Below are positions 32,235-42,755 of a DNA stretch of 64,000 nucleotides, piece by piece. The notes beneath the pieces are model-generated. The model saw nothing but the letters and a program-made list of their open reading frames with translations. It made no database searches and was not told the origin of the DNA. Made by a program: the position numbers and the translations under genes. Every line of letters starts with the position of its first letter. Positions within the stretch are counted from its first letter, which is position 1. The stretch lies in contig JAJEKV010000015.1 of assembly GCA_021234155.1 (NCBI GenBank), positions 4,527,627 through 4,591,626 of the forward strand. Direction: 5' to 3'. The DNA comes from Isoetes taiwanensis (Eukaryota; Streptophyta; Lycopodiopsida; Isoetales; Isoetaceae).

Positions 32235-34251
32235 TCCAGTCCACGCTAGCCATAGCAAAAGCCAACTAGCCATGACATCTACTCAGGTCAATCCCCGATG
32301 TAGTATTATCTGCCCACATCTAGATCATAAATCTAGAGTGGCATTTGTATTCCGAGACTCAAGTATATAGTACATATCCTAACCCCGAAACGTACTCCAG
32401 AAAACTAAGATATATAGAGACGCCGATGTTGAAGCATTTTAATATTAGCATATGGCCTCTTCTCAATAATTCGACTGCATTTGGTCATCAAAACCAAAGT
32501 AAACACTTTCAATTCAATATCAAAGTGTAGAATATTGAGGTACTAGCTTGCAAATCCAGCATACTATACAAGGGATACACTAGTGCAAGTTCACCTTTTC
32601 AAGCATTTGTCAAAGTGCATATAAAAGATAAACTTCCTATATTGAGAAAGTGCTAAGAGTCGTGCTTTATAAATGTAAGTACATCAAAATGCAAAGGCCT
32701 TATAGGCACATTTAGTTTACATCATAACCAACTTAGTAAGATACATGCATGTGAATCCAGTGAATGCACTCTTTGATAGAAGGAAAAAGCTTATCCTGTC
32801 CATTTTTTGTGTGAGCTCCAAAGCTACACATCCATCACCATTTCCAGCAAACCAGAACATAAAGGAACAAAGAAACGACAAAGGGAAGAGAGGTCCGGAC
32901 TCACGACCAATCAATACTTTGTTAGCATGATGATGGTAACAAAGCAAGGGCCAAAAGGTACATATGGGCCTCTCTCGTTCATCATCGACACCCTTTGTAA
33001 CCTCTTTGTCCCAAGTTAGAATTCACTGAAAATATGAAATATGAAATGGAAATGTTTATTCAAAAGCAAGAAAACCAGTAAAAATATTTCAGCCAACCAT
33101 TGGCCACCTTTCAAACCTTTGATATGCTATAGCAGACATGTATCTGTGTATTCATTTATCAATGTCTAGAAAACTAAACGGGTAGATGAAACATTTAAAA
33201 ATACCTATACAACTCGAAGACCGATTCAAGTTCTTCATCTACTTGAGTTTTAGAGAAACATGCATTCAGAAAGACCAGAGCCATAACAACTGCAATCATG
33301 GATTGTTTAGAATGCGTTCACATATCTTGTCCCTGATTTAAACCATGTGCTCCAACAAAGAGTCCATCCGTCCAAAAAACCACTTGGCCTTATTCCTTTC
33401 ATCCCAAAATAATATGCATCTCAAACACCATGTATCTAAGCATATCTCTATTGCTTCTCCTCTTATCCTCTGCTTTATTCTCACAAAAAGCGAGAAAATT
33501 TTATGCATCTGTATCTATTGTTGAATCATAGGTCGGATACTATCAATCAAATGAGCTTATCATACAGCCTGCCTCAAATTTTTATGAGTATCAAAATCTC
33601 CACGGTTTAAAATCAACTGTCAATTTAACCCATGCCATAATGGCCAATACTGCAGATCTATCTGCCAATGCTGCATTCAAACCACTGCCATTTTGGCTTG
33701 TGCCAGAGAATCATATGCTAACCGGTGTGGAGCAGATCTGGCCTTTCTTAACTTTAAGTAGAGTCGCCCATCTAGAGGAGGAGCCGTAGCCTCTGAGCAT
33801 TTTATCTGAACCTAATGCCATTTACTTGAAAAAAATATATCAAATAATGTTGTAATGGAGATTCCACAGTATATATGCAACCATAGTGTATAATACTATG
33901 AAACCACAAACCTTAAAACTTTTGTCAAGAACGAACGTGGCCCAAGTCTTATGATGGAAAATACAAGGACGTTATCTCATGGTAAGCAAATCTCCTTAGT
34001 AAGCTATGCATGCAAGCCCTTTTGCTTGCCAAAAGCCAAGTGTCTACCATGCATCATTTTAAGGAAAATCCATGCAAAATGCATTAACTTTATTCCACTT
34101 CAATGTTTATAACATCTTGTACAACTTAAAGCCTTCTAGCAATAAAGCAATAATGTTATATCCTCTACGTGCATTCATACGAGTGGCATGCTCTAATGAA
34201 GTCTTCATGTATATGAGAAGATGAACATAAATATGTATAAAAAAAAAAGAT
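32235..34251. other. Intergenic stretch, no gene recognised
   Basis: AT-rich sequence with only short frames and no repeats matching other parts of the window. A/T homopolymer runs occur near 34242-34248, just before the LTR. I see no coding or RNA gene. Confidence 0.4.
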
Positions 34252-35761
34252 TGTGTAACACTAAAAGGGGACATGAAGGTGTCCCTTCCCCTATGGGCTC
34301 CTATATCAGCGGAAGCGTAACAAAGTCAGTACTAGCAATAACAATACATCATGCTACCTCGAAGGGTAGCCCATCCACATATCCATAGCTACAACAGAGA
34401 TAAGCATATATCATAAAACATGAGAGCTCCTACCTCGGGCTGGACTCATGGGGAAAGTAGACTGACGGCTAGGCCTCAAGATAGAGCAGACCGAGTCATA
34501 ACAATGGCGGGGCTAGCTTGAGACAATGGCTAGGGTTGACCACTCCATCCGCCCCTCCTGTACCTACTTTGCAGATGGGCTAAAACGGGCTCTGGCATGA
34601 CTCTAGCCTTCCGGATACACAATCTCATGGCATCACCCATCAAGACTGCTCCAGGTTGCATCTTCCCGGTCCAACGAGGCAGGAAGGGTTGCATCTCCAC
34701 TTCCTGGGGTCTAGAGGTTCCACGGGCGGCTAGAGAATCGTGGCGGCACTCGATTCGTCCCCAACTTAACCCCCCAAAACAAGAGCCAGGCCGTCACCTA
34801 AAGCTCTTGAGAGGCAAGGGAATACCATTGCCCCAGGAGGTGTCGGACCCATGCCCGGCCCACACGAAGTGACCGTCCATAAGCCTAGCCCGCTATGGGG
34901 TCCCCAGTAGCCGCGCTCAGCAGGGACCCTCCCTCCATCTTGCCTCTAGCCCCGTTATGTAGTGCTGAGTCATATCATAGCCCCCGTAGCTCGGTGGGTT
35001 CCTATGCACATGCCGCAATATAATAAGAACTAAGGGGTCTAACTAGGAGCATTACTAAGTAATTGCTACTAGGTCTCTACCCCCCTTCCCAATACAAGAG
35101 GAGCAAACATGATCAACCATCATCACATAACTTCATAACATGGTAATCATCAGAATAACATCTAACCTAATATCTAAGTTATAGTTAGGGTTCCTTGATT
35201 AGGGTTCAAGATGTTGAATAAGGGTTCTAGGATGGCTCTACTCTAGATACAAAATACTAACTCATCCGAGTGCTAACTTCCGGATGAACTACTAGGAACA
35301 CTACTCCAAATCCTGCCCCAAGAGCTCCCTCCTATTCTGGGCGCCTCCAATCCTCGGTGGTCAAAGTAGTGCTCGCTCCAAGATCGCACGACTGGGGGCT
35401 GCTGCACTAGGCTATGCCACAGTTGAAATGGCACTTTCGAAGGGAGTTTCGAGTGCGAAGAAGGTTCCCAAGGTGTTGGGGCCAGGAAAAAGGCCTAGGG
35501 TTAGGGTTTAGGTTAATATAGGTTAGGGTCCACATGGGATGACACTTGGTTCCAATGGGACATGGCCTTGTGGCGGTTGCCCAATAGGATAAGGCTATGT
35601 GGAAAATGGGTCTTATCCTAAGGTTAATCTAAGTTATACACTTAACTTAAATATGCACCCATGCCACTTCTTAAGGTATACAAGGCTACGAAAGTAGACT
35701 TGTATAGTGACAAACCCGGAAATATGCATATCTATAGCGTATATTTCCCTGGAAAGTCACA
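34252..35761 (-). repeat. 3' LTR of second chromovirus
   Basis: The minus strand begins TGTGACTTTCCAGGG with ATATACGC and ends GTGTTACACA. The sequence shares CTATACAAGTCTACTTTCG and the GGTTAGGGTTCA blocks with the LTRs at 48050 and 57197. 1510 bp. Its U5 end is shorter than in the relatives. Confidence 0.8.
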
Positions 35762-35773
35762 TTCTCCCCCCTA
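35762..35773 (-). other. Polypurine tract of second chromovirus
   Basis: The minus strand reads TAGGGGGGAGAA directly before the LTR start TGTGAC. Confidence 0.8.
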
Positions 35774-36850
35774 GGATAATGTTGTCCTCAGCATTACGCT
35801 AAGGTGACGAACCTACACTATCCCTGCAAAACAACATAAGCATACAACTTCGACTTTACTGAAATGATCAACTTCCTATTAAACAGTTAACATATAATAT
35901 AGGCTATATTTGTACCTATACAAAATTATATAGCCTTAACAAGGTTACCCATTGTAATAACTCAAAACATTATCACAAAAGTTATTAGGGTTCATAATTT
36001 GGTCTAAATCATGGCTCCCCATCTCCATGTAATGCACTCCTCCTCGATGCTCCCCTATCACTGGCCTGCACGAGTAGCACATTATGTTAGTTTAGTTAAT
36101 AAGTAGGGGACCACCCCCCCTAATTACCTCCTTGGGCCGAACTACTAGCTCAAGGTTACCCTACTACCTTGCACTCGATCATGTCCCCATAAGGATTTGA
36201 GCTTAAGGACCATTTAAGATGATCTTATCATTGCCCATGATCAAGTTCCACCTTGTACACGATCCCCTTGATCGAGTACACCCCAGTGCCTCATGCCCCT
36301 GAGGGGTTTAAGCTAGGGAACGTCTCACTATCCCATCATCGCGCACTTTTCCGGATCCAGAAGACAGAGGGAATTCTAGGGTCTTCTCTCGAAATAGAAA
36401 CTTTTGTACATAATTCTTCGGGTTGATCTGCATCATCTTGTACTCTCGTTGGGTGATATACACTAGCCAATAGCCCCCCTGGAGCCACATCATAAGCGCA
36501 CTGAGAACGAGGATAATTGGAACCATAAACGTATGGAGCGACAGCTACAGAAGGCCAATCCTCGGATTTAATTTGTGAAGTCTCTATGCCTTGGATTTCG
36601 ATGATCACTCATACCTCACCATGACCCCCCTATGGTCAGGTGCGCGTGCCCCGCATCGTGGCATAGAGATCATCCGAAAGATGTCTCATCATCGCCCACC
36701 ATGCCTTTCTTCCTCTCTCACATGACCCTCCTGGTCATGTGCACCCTTGGTGCATGTTGGCCTAGAGAATGCCTTTGGAGCGCATCTCATCATCGCCTAC
36801 ACTTCTAAGGTCTTGGCATATGCACTCTACTGGCTAGTATGCATATACCA
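35774..36850 (-). other. 3' spacer of second chromovirus
   Basis: Non-coding, collinear with 56340-57176. It holds several short direct repeats of the type CATGACCC.CCT..TGGTCA(G/T)GTGC (36620-36640, 36720-36745). No gene seen. Confidence 0.5.
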
Positions 36851-36862
36851 CACTCAAGCTAA

Positions 36863-37050
36863 CTAAGAGACACACTTGGCTAAGCACCTGGCAAGTCGGC
36901 GTCGACCAGCTCGGAGATGACTCGCCCATCGAAGTCCCTCATGAAGTCCAGGTATTGCTTCTCCACGTTGTGTCTTCCACGGGCAAGTGCTTCCACTTGA
37001 CCAAATATTGGAGGAATTGGGACCTTCTGGTCTTCTTGAATGCCTTATCA
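36863..37050 (-). pseudogene. Chromodomain of second chromovirus
   Basis: The minus strand reads KKTRRSQFLQYLVKWKHLPV then EDTTW, the conserved chromodomain core with YLVKW and the ED.TW end, in the frame after the integrase tail. A frameshift around 37050 separates it from the integrase frame. It follows the LLEMMED sequence as in the 56-kb copy. Confidence 0.8.
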
Positions 37051-38008
37051 AGGATCCTCCATCATTTCCAACAAAGTTGGAGTTTCCAAAACCTCATCGG
37101 GATTTGGATTGTGTCTTTTTAAGAGGCTCACATGGAAGACCTTATAGAATTTGAGGTGTGGAGGTAAATCGAGCTTGTAGGCCTGAGTGCCCACCCGCTC
37201 TAAAATCTTGAAGGGACCTGCCCACCTCGGAGCGAGCTTCTTGCAGTTCCCTATGCGAAGCTTGACTTGCTTCACCTTAATCTTCAGCCACACACTGTCG
37301 CTTACCTGGAATTCCCTTATGGTCATGTGCCTGTCGGCTACACTCTTCTGCTGACTTCTTGTTGCTAAAAGATATCCCCTTACCTCTTCAATCAGTTGCT
37401 GCATATCTGACAACATTTGCTGGGAGACTTCTACTTTTGACACTGTGTTGTGCCATGTATCAGGGGTCAGGCACTGATACCCATAATTAATCATAAAAAG
37501 GGACATCTGTGACGATTCCTGCTTTGTGCTGTTGTAGGCGAACTCTACTAAGTGGATGAAATCACCCCACTTAGACTGCTTATTCCAAACATAATTCCTT
37601 AGCATGTCTTCAATGATTCTATTGGTGCACTCAATCTGACCATCCATCTGAGGATGATAAGCCGTGCTCATGGAGAGCTTGGTCTGAATGGTGCTAAACA
37701 AATTCTGCCAGAATGCACTCATAAATTTTGAGTCTCTATCCTAGATTATTTCTCGGGGCATCCCATGGAATCTAAAAATCTCCTTGGTGAACAATACGAC
37801 AAAGATCTAGTGCCGCGGTTCGTGGTCCTACAAGGCACGAAATGTGCCATCGTGGACAATTTGTCCACAACCACCATCAGTGCATCTTTGCCTCTTAAGG
37901 TTCTTGGGAGCCCCGTAATGAAATCCATACTTATGACTTTCCATTTTGCATTCCGCACGGGCAATGGCCCTAGAGCTCCTGGAATTCGGAGTTGCTCTGC
38001 TTTCGTCT
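37048..38008 (-). pseudogene. Integrase core of second chromovirus
   Basis: The best preserved integrase of the window. 37048-37722 is open for 224 codons with LSMSTAYHPQMDGQIECTN (catalytic Glu in context), MLRNYVWNKQSKWGDFIHLV and the SH3-like LAPRWAGPFKILERVG. 37746-37964 gives NAKWKVISMDFITGLPRTL (first Asp) and MAHFVPC. A stop and shift near 37740 separate them. The reading breaks at 38008, at the TIR-element insertion. Confidence 0.9.
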
Positions 38009-38017
38009 GCTGACCGT
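38009..38017. repeat. Left candidate target duplication of TIR element
   Basis: GCTGACCGT, which matches 7 of 9 bases of GCTGACACT at 42458-42466 on the other side of the insertion. A 9-bp duplication would fit a Mutator-like element. The right copy is five bases away from the end of the TIR. Confidence 0.35.
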
Positions 38018-38689
38018 TAGAGGAAAAATGAGATCACATTTTGTCCCATTAAGGGATGCTTAAAATGCCATGTCAGCTTTTCAAATTGTCCAATAAGAGA
38101 AGAGCTCCAGTGTTTCTCATTCCAGTATTATGTGGCAACCTGTAATTAATGCAACTGCAACTAACTTCTGTAGTATCTTTTTTTCATTATAACTTTTGAT
38201 CCAGAACTCCGATTCAAAAACTTTTTGTAGCAATGGGTTCGTCTTCACAAGATCTATCTAGTGATAACCCATTCATACATCTTTTATGATATAAATATAC
38301 AAGAAATAAGCAAAAAATCATATTTTCTTAAGGTTAACGCATATGACATATTGAAATACATCATCTATATCTATCTATATATAATAATAATGGCGTTTTA
38401 TGATAGTTTGTGCGCAATCTTGCACGTTGATTTTACAACTTTTAGAACTTTTATTGTATACCGTTAGATTGTAAAATCAGTTGGAAAGTGCCGAATGAAG
38501 AGGCACGCTAGATTGCATTCTAAAATCGAGTCTTCCTCCCGACATCAGGTCGTTGCATCTCCCGGAATACTTGGAATAATTCATTTTGGCGCATTCATTT
38601 TTGCGCAACTGTGCTTTCGTATCTCCAGAAATACTTATTATTCGTCATCTGTGTTTCCCGTATGATAGAAGAAGCCTAGCCATTTTCAA

Positions 38690-39700
38690 CCTTTTTGTCT
38701 AATAATTTTAGGGCTTGTTGCAACCGGAGGCCCTTCCCAAATCGATCCAGTGGCTGCTTCTGCAAACATGATCTGCATACAAAAGCTTTGGCTTATCAAA
38801 GTCTGGTCATAAAAGTTCCGGATTTCTTTCTTTGCATACCTATGGCTGGTACAACCTTCAAGAAGATGACACTATTCTTTGATAATGGTGCTGGAATGCA
38901 AGAGTTCAAAGCATGTGATGCGGTTTCTCATTGCAGAAGCTCTTCAGATAAGTTTTGATCTTGCCAGTTTTTATAATCCGTTAGATTATAAAATACAGTT
39001 GAGAAAGGGTTGCGACCATGTTTGCTCTTCTTCCTCTCACTATTTCTTCTATTCAAAAATCCAAGCGGTATGGCGTTATTTCGGGAGCCCATTCACTTTT
39101 TTTTTTTTGAGTTGATTATAGGGTGTTAACAAATCACGAGCGTGAATGCTTTATAAATTAATCGATTTACAAAATTTTCGATTGTTGATGTTTTTGTAGT
39201 TGGTTTATTTGTGGCTGCCCCAAACCGGCCTGATGCGGGCCTGCACCCTTTTTCTGAAACCATGGTTTCTTGTGCTTGCCTATATTTGGTTTTACATTAG
39301 GTTTTATTCTCTGCAAATCGGCTGCTCAGATGGTTGGTCTTCTATTTCTACAAATTGGCTGTAGCACAGAGGCGTTTAAGTGTTTTATTTGAGTATCTTG
39401 GCTTGCTAAATTCCCAGGGACCCTCTACGTCTAGCATCATTCAGTTTTTGTTTGAGTATCTTGGTCTGCGAAATTTTCAGGGAACTCTATGTCTAGCATC
39501 AGTCAGGTTTTGGTGCAGTCCAGACAGTTTGTTTCCGAACAAGTTTCACAGATTGCAAAAGTTTGGGCAGTTTTATGCCACAAAGCGGGAGAGAACAATA
39601 TCGTTTCTATGCAGAGGGAAGATTCCAAGGTATGAAGCTTCTGAACATAGCTGTGCATTTCGAAATGCTTAAGTAGGCTAGAATCTTGGTCTTGAACCTG
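38690..39700 (+). other. Helitron cargo, unidentified fragments
   Basis: Includes the frames 38695-38958 and 39334-39672. The second contains an internal duplication of about 70 bases (TATCTTGGCTTGCTAAATTC and TATCTTGGTCTGCGAAATTT, each followed by CAGGGA.CTCTA.GTCTAGCATCA). In another frame a stretch reads QVLVQSRQFVSEQVSQIAKV. These look like pieces of a host gene but I cannot name it. Confidence 0.3.
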
Positions 39701-40079
39701 AGCCATAAGTTTTGGTGGATATTGGGAAGAGCAACAGCTTAGCTTCTGACAATGATTTAGGGACGAACAGAATCACAAGGAAAACGGCCTTAATAGTGGT
39801 TGTCTCGGCATGCATAACATTCTTAATACTATCTACATTTTGTAGTATATTAATCAGAAAGATTCAAGGATTTCGCTTTTTAAATCAGGGTGTTTTCCTG
39901 TTAGAGAGATATCCAAGACTCTCACCAATCGAACGTTTCTTTTTCTACTTTCTGGCTTTTGATCGACAAGTATATCACCCATTGTTATTGCAGTGAAGGA
40001 GCTTCCGATCAGGTGCGGGTTTAAAGTTTTTAAAGCAAGCTATTTTTTGTTGTTGAGAGGATAAGCTAGAGCCTTCAAA

Positions 40080-40420
40080 AGGCTTCCTTCTTATATCATG
40101 GCTCATAATTCGCGACATCGGGAAAGGGATCCGCATTCTCAATGGCATGTTCGTGGTTCCTTTAAGTCGGGTGAATCTAGCCGAGGTGAGCGTAATTTAT
40201 TTTGAGTGTCATATATCCTTAAAACACCGATAAATGAGTACCTGATAATGTTGCATGTTCTTGTTACTCGAATTTTCTGAATTATATAAAGATCCGAAGG
40301 CATTTACATCACTTCGACATTATATTCAACTAGCCAAGAATAGGAAAAATACTCAATTTACTCCTCTTGAAGCATGGGTGCAAACACTAAATCGGTACCA
40401 AAACAACAAAAGGAAATGGA
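40080..40420 (+). other. Helitron cargo, further gene-like fragment
   Basis: Two short open stretches: an ATG at 40098 region followed by RHRERDPHSQWHVRGSFKSG, and LYKDPKAFTSLRHYIQLAKN (from about 40280). Neither matches a family I recognise. The composition is more protein-like than the surrounding AT-rich DNA. Confidence 0.25.
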
Positions 40421-40466
40421 AATCCCACCGAAAAACCTCGCAAAACGTGGTCCCCGCACCCATCGT

Positions 40467-40562
40467 ATTTGTAATGTTGCTTTTGATTTCCACCGTATTT
40501 TGTAATGCCGCACCATCAGATTTTGTAATGTTGCACCATCAGATTTGTAATGTTGCGGTGGC
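40467..40562 (+). repeat. Four-copy minisatellite (TTTGTAATGTTGC)
   Basis: Four imperfect units of about 23 bases: TTTGTAATGTTGCTTTTGAT, TTTTGTAATGCCGCACCATC, TTTTGTAATGTTGCACCATC and ATTTGTAATGTTGCGGTGGC. Confidence 0.7.
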
Positions 40563-40788
40563 AAATATCCTGCCGCAATTATCCATATTTCATCTCTATA
40601 AATGTAATTGCAAAATTTGCTTTCTTCTTATCGAAATTCAAAGTGTTATATAAACCAAGTGAATATGCATCTCTTTAATCGGACATGAGATCACAAATCT
40701 TTTGCATGAGGTTACATTCTTCCGCGCTTGTTTCATTTTCAAATATCTGGTTAGCAATTTTCACTCTCACTTTTGAACGTTTCTTTAG

Positions 40789-41240
40789 GCAGGAATTCCT
40801 AAAGATGTCTTTTATCATTGCCACTGGAGAAGCTTCAACAGGTACAAAGATAGCATCATTGGATGGTCTCGGTCGTTTATTTCCTACCGGTTCTCAGAAA
40901 ACTGGGGTTGAAGTTGCAAAGAGAGCAGCGTTGAACCTGGTTAAAGTATAGTTGCTATACTGTGCTGTTGTCACATATCTTCAAGGTTTTGTAACTGTAT
41001 GTCTTTAACATGTTCATACACTAGATGGGTCAAAATTTAAGACATATAGTATTCTTATCAATTTGCATATTCGAGATTGAGATGACCAAAAGTTATGTTA
41101 CCATGCCTTCTAATCTAATTCAGGTAAGCCTTGAACGTGGAGGGAAAGATCATGTTTATGTACGACATGATGTACCAAGCATACCAGTAGCTGCCGCAAC
41201 AATTGCCGATGGAGCTTTCTACAACTGTGGACGGGCTTTC
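40789..41240 (+). pseudogene. Aldehyde dehydrogenase fragment, two exons (captured)
   Basis: Exon A (40789-40945) begins after an acceptor (TTTCTTTAG) with AGIPKDVF, then, after a one-base shift, TGEASTGTKIASLDGLGRLF and PTGSQKTGVEVAKRA, matching the Rossmann region and the FTGSxxxG motif of ALDHs. The intron is 40946-41123 (GT...AG). Exon B from 41124 reads VSLERGGKDHVYVRHDV and TIADGAFYNCG, matching the catalytic-Glu ELGGKDP block and the segment before the active-site cysteine. The cysteine itself is lost after 41235. Residual introns show capture from genomic DNA, not a retrocopy. The source resembles ALDHs acting on small aldehydes. The subfamily is not assigned. Confidence 0.75.
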
Positions 41241-41889
41241 TACATATCTGGTTCACTGAGCAGCAACTGTGAGAACAAGAGCGTAAAGATCAAATGAATG
41301 TACTGGTTTAGTACTCTCCAAGAAGATCGAAAGACATATCACACTTAATGGATGTCAAGTTTACCGATCCTACAAATACGAAAACTGAACAAACTAAAAG
41401 CGTTTTTGAATTGATTTCAATGATCATCTACCTTTGAAACTCCATGTTAATGGTTTCATGATATATGCATATCATCAATATAGAGTCGGGTTACAAGCAA
41501 TTTAAAAAATAACTTTTATTTTTTACCTTATGTTCTACCAAAACAAGCTATAGCTATGGGAGATTCTGTTAGGACTATTGTTCATCTTAATTTTGTTCTT
41601 GAAGAGTTGATATTAGAGAACCTTCAAACCCTCACAACTCAACACCTAAAATTCTTCAAATCAAGTCTCAAGGGAAGAGTTACAAATATAGAGAGCATTT
41701 GTAGGTTCCACCCATATACTTCCTATGAATATTGGTCAAAAGCTAAAAATTCCATCAACATGTCACACCCACTAATAGATTAGATGTAGAAAAGAACATT
41801 CAGAATTATCACAAATTATATAACAACAAAAATCTAGACTGCAATCAATAAGAAATCATTGACAAAATGTCAGCCTTCAGTGATTGCAA

Positions 41890-42031
41890 TTGGATATATG
41901 CAAATGAGGATGTTCTATGATAAGAGTGGAACTCACTTTGGACAAAGTGCCAGAGTTCGATTGGATATATGCAAATGAGGATGTTCTATGATAAGAGTGG
42001 AACTCACTTTGGACAAAGTGCCAGAGTTCGA
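41890..42031. repeat. 71-bp tandem duplication
   Basis: TTGGATATATGCAAATGAGG starts at 41890 and again at 41961. The two 71-base units are identical over nearly their whole length, so this is a recent duplication. Confidence 0.9.
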
Positions 42032-42222
42032 TTGAATATGAGACCCTTGCAAGACAATCAAGCTTCCACACACAAATTTAACCTCAATAAATAAAACATT
42101 TTATGCCCAACTAACGAACGACCATAAATGATTTTATGCCCAACTAAAGAACGACCATATATGTCCAACTAGATGCTATCAACCATAATTCTACCAATTT
42201 TGGAATTTAATCCCAACGAAAA

Positions 42223-42250
42223 GCCCAGCAACGCTGGGCACTTTTTCTAG
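42223..42250 (+). other. Helitron 3' terminus (hairpin and CTAG)
   Basis: The stem-loop GCCCAGCAACGCTGGGC (42223-42239), then ACTTTTT and CTAG (42247-42250), followed by T at 42251. This is the layout that defines a Helitron end. Confidence 0.7.
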
Positions 42251-42457
42251 TAACCATATATCATTGGAAAGATCTTTTCATTCCGCATCTAATGCAACAA
42301 ACGCCGCAACATTTTGATAAGTGGATCAAAAGTTATGCGGGGAGAACAATAGCAATGAAGTTGTTGGTGCTGCATTAATTGCAGTTAATAGAGGGTAGCC
42401 ATTCCATTGGAGGATTCTTATAGGGATGAAATGAGATCTCAAATTTCCTCTATGATA

Positions 42458-42755
42458 GCTGACACTTCCGAATATATTTGGCTATTTGCTTCTTCATGCC
42501 TGCCCAGAAATAACTACTTTTGATCTTGAAATAGGTCTTCATGAACCCTGCATGCCTAGATATGGGACTGTTGTGTGTATCGTGGAGTATCAACTTCCTT
42601 ACTCCCGAAGATCTTGGTACATACAATTTATTCTTGTGATATATTAAGTTACCTTCCTTCTTATATGCTTGAAGGTCTCCCTTTCCTTATCTGTTTCTTG
42701 CTTTTTAGAAAGGCTTGCCCATACTTCCTTAAAGTCGTCGTCTGATGCCAACGTT
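42458..42755 (-). pseudogene. Integrase N-terminal fragment of second chromovirus
   Basis: Minus-strand equivalent of 2840-3110: it reads the zinc-binding integrase start (HAGFMKTYFKIK, YFWAGMKKQIAKYIRKC) upstream of the core at 38008. Frames are broken. The right end, at about 42755, is an abrupt junction. Confidence 0.75.

Larger units (their letters stand above)
38364..42250 (+). mobile_element. Candidate Helitron with captured gene fragments
   Basis: The 3' end is a strong Helitron signature: a 17-base hairpin (GCCCAGC-AAC-GCTGGGC) seven bases before CTAG, followed by T. The 5' end is a TC following an A in TCTATATCTATCTATATATA; the exact TC is ambiguous (38364, 38370 or 38374). Insertion between A and T is as expected. 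The interior has no Rep-helicase, so it would be non-autonomous. It carries aldehyde dehydrogenase exons with an intact intron position, and other gene-like fragments. Confidence 0.6.
38018..42457. mobile_element. Small TIR element (MITE-like) split by Helitron
   Basis: Left end TAGAGGAAAAATGAGATCAC and the reverse complement of the right end (TAGAGGAAATTTGAGATCTC) match. Similarity continues with gaps for about 200-250 bases (shared TAATTAATGCA/GCAATTAATGCAG, ATAACTTTTGATCCA, AAGATCT and GATA blocks). With the Helitron removed, the element is roughly 550 bases: left part 38018-38363, right part 42251-42452. It carries no transposase. Long TIRs and a possible 9-bp duplication suggest a Mutator-derived MITE. 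Confidence 0.6.
34252..42755 (-). mobile_element. Truncated second chromovirus, split by nested elements
   Basis: Minus-strand 3' portion of a chromovirus of the same family: 3' LTR (34252-35761), polypurine tract, 3' spacer, chromodomain, integrase core (to 38008) and, after a 4.4-kb interruption, the integrase N-terminal region (42458-42755). Sequence upstream of the integrase is missing: at about 42755 it joins an LTR fragment in the opposite orientation. The match of both integrase halves to the corresponding stretch of 2840-3110 shows they were once contiguous. Confidence 0.8.

Noticed and set aside
41890-42031. CRISPR-like array
   Set aside because: Only two abutting copies without spacers, in a eukaryotic context. 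It is a simple tandem duplication.
38364-42250. Autonomous Helitron with Rep-helicase
   Set aside because: No helicase motifs or HUH domain could be read in any frame of the interior.
38018-42457. Whole 4.4-kb insertion as a single Pack-MULE
   Set aside because: Possible at first sight because of the long TIRs, but the hairpin-CTAG terminus and the A/T insertion point fit a Helitron nested in a small TIR element better. Not excluded outright.
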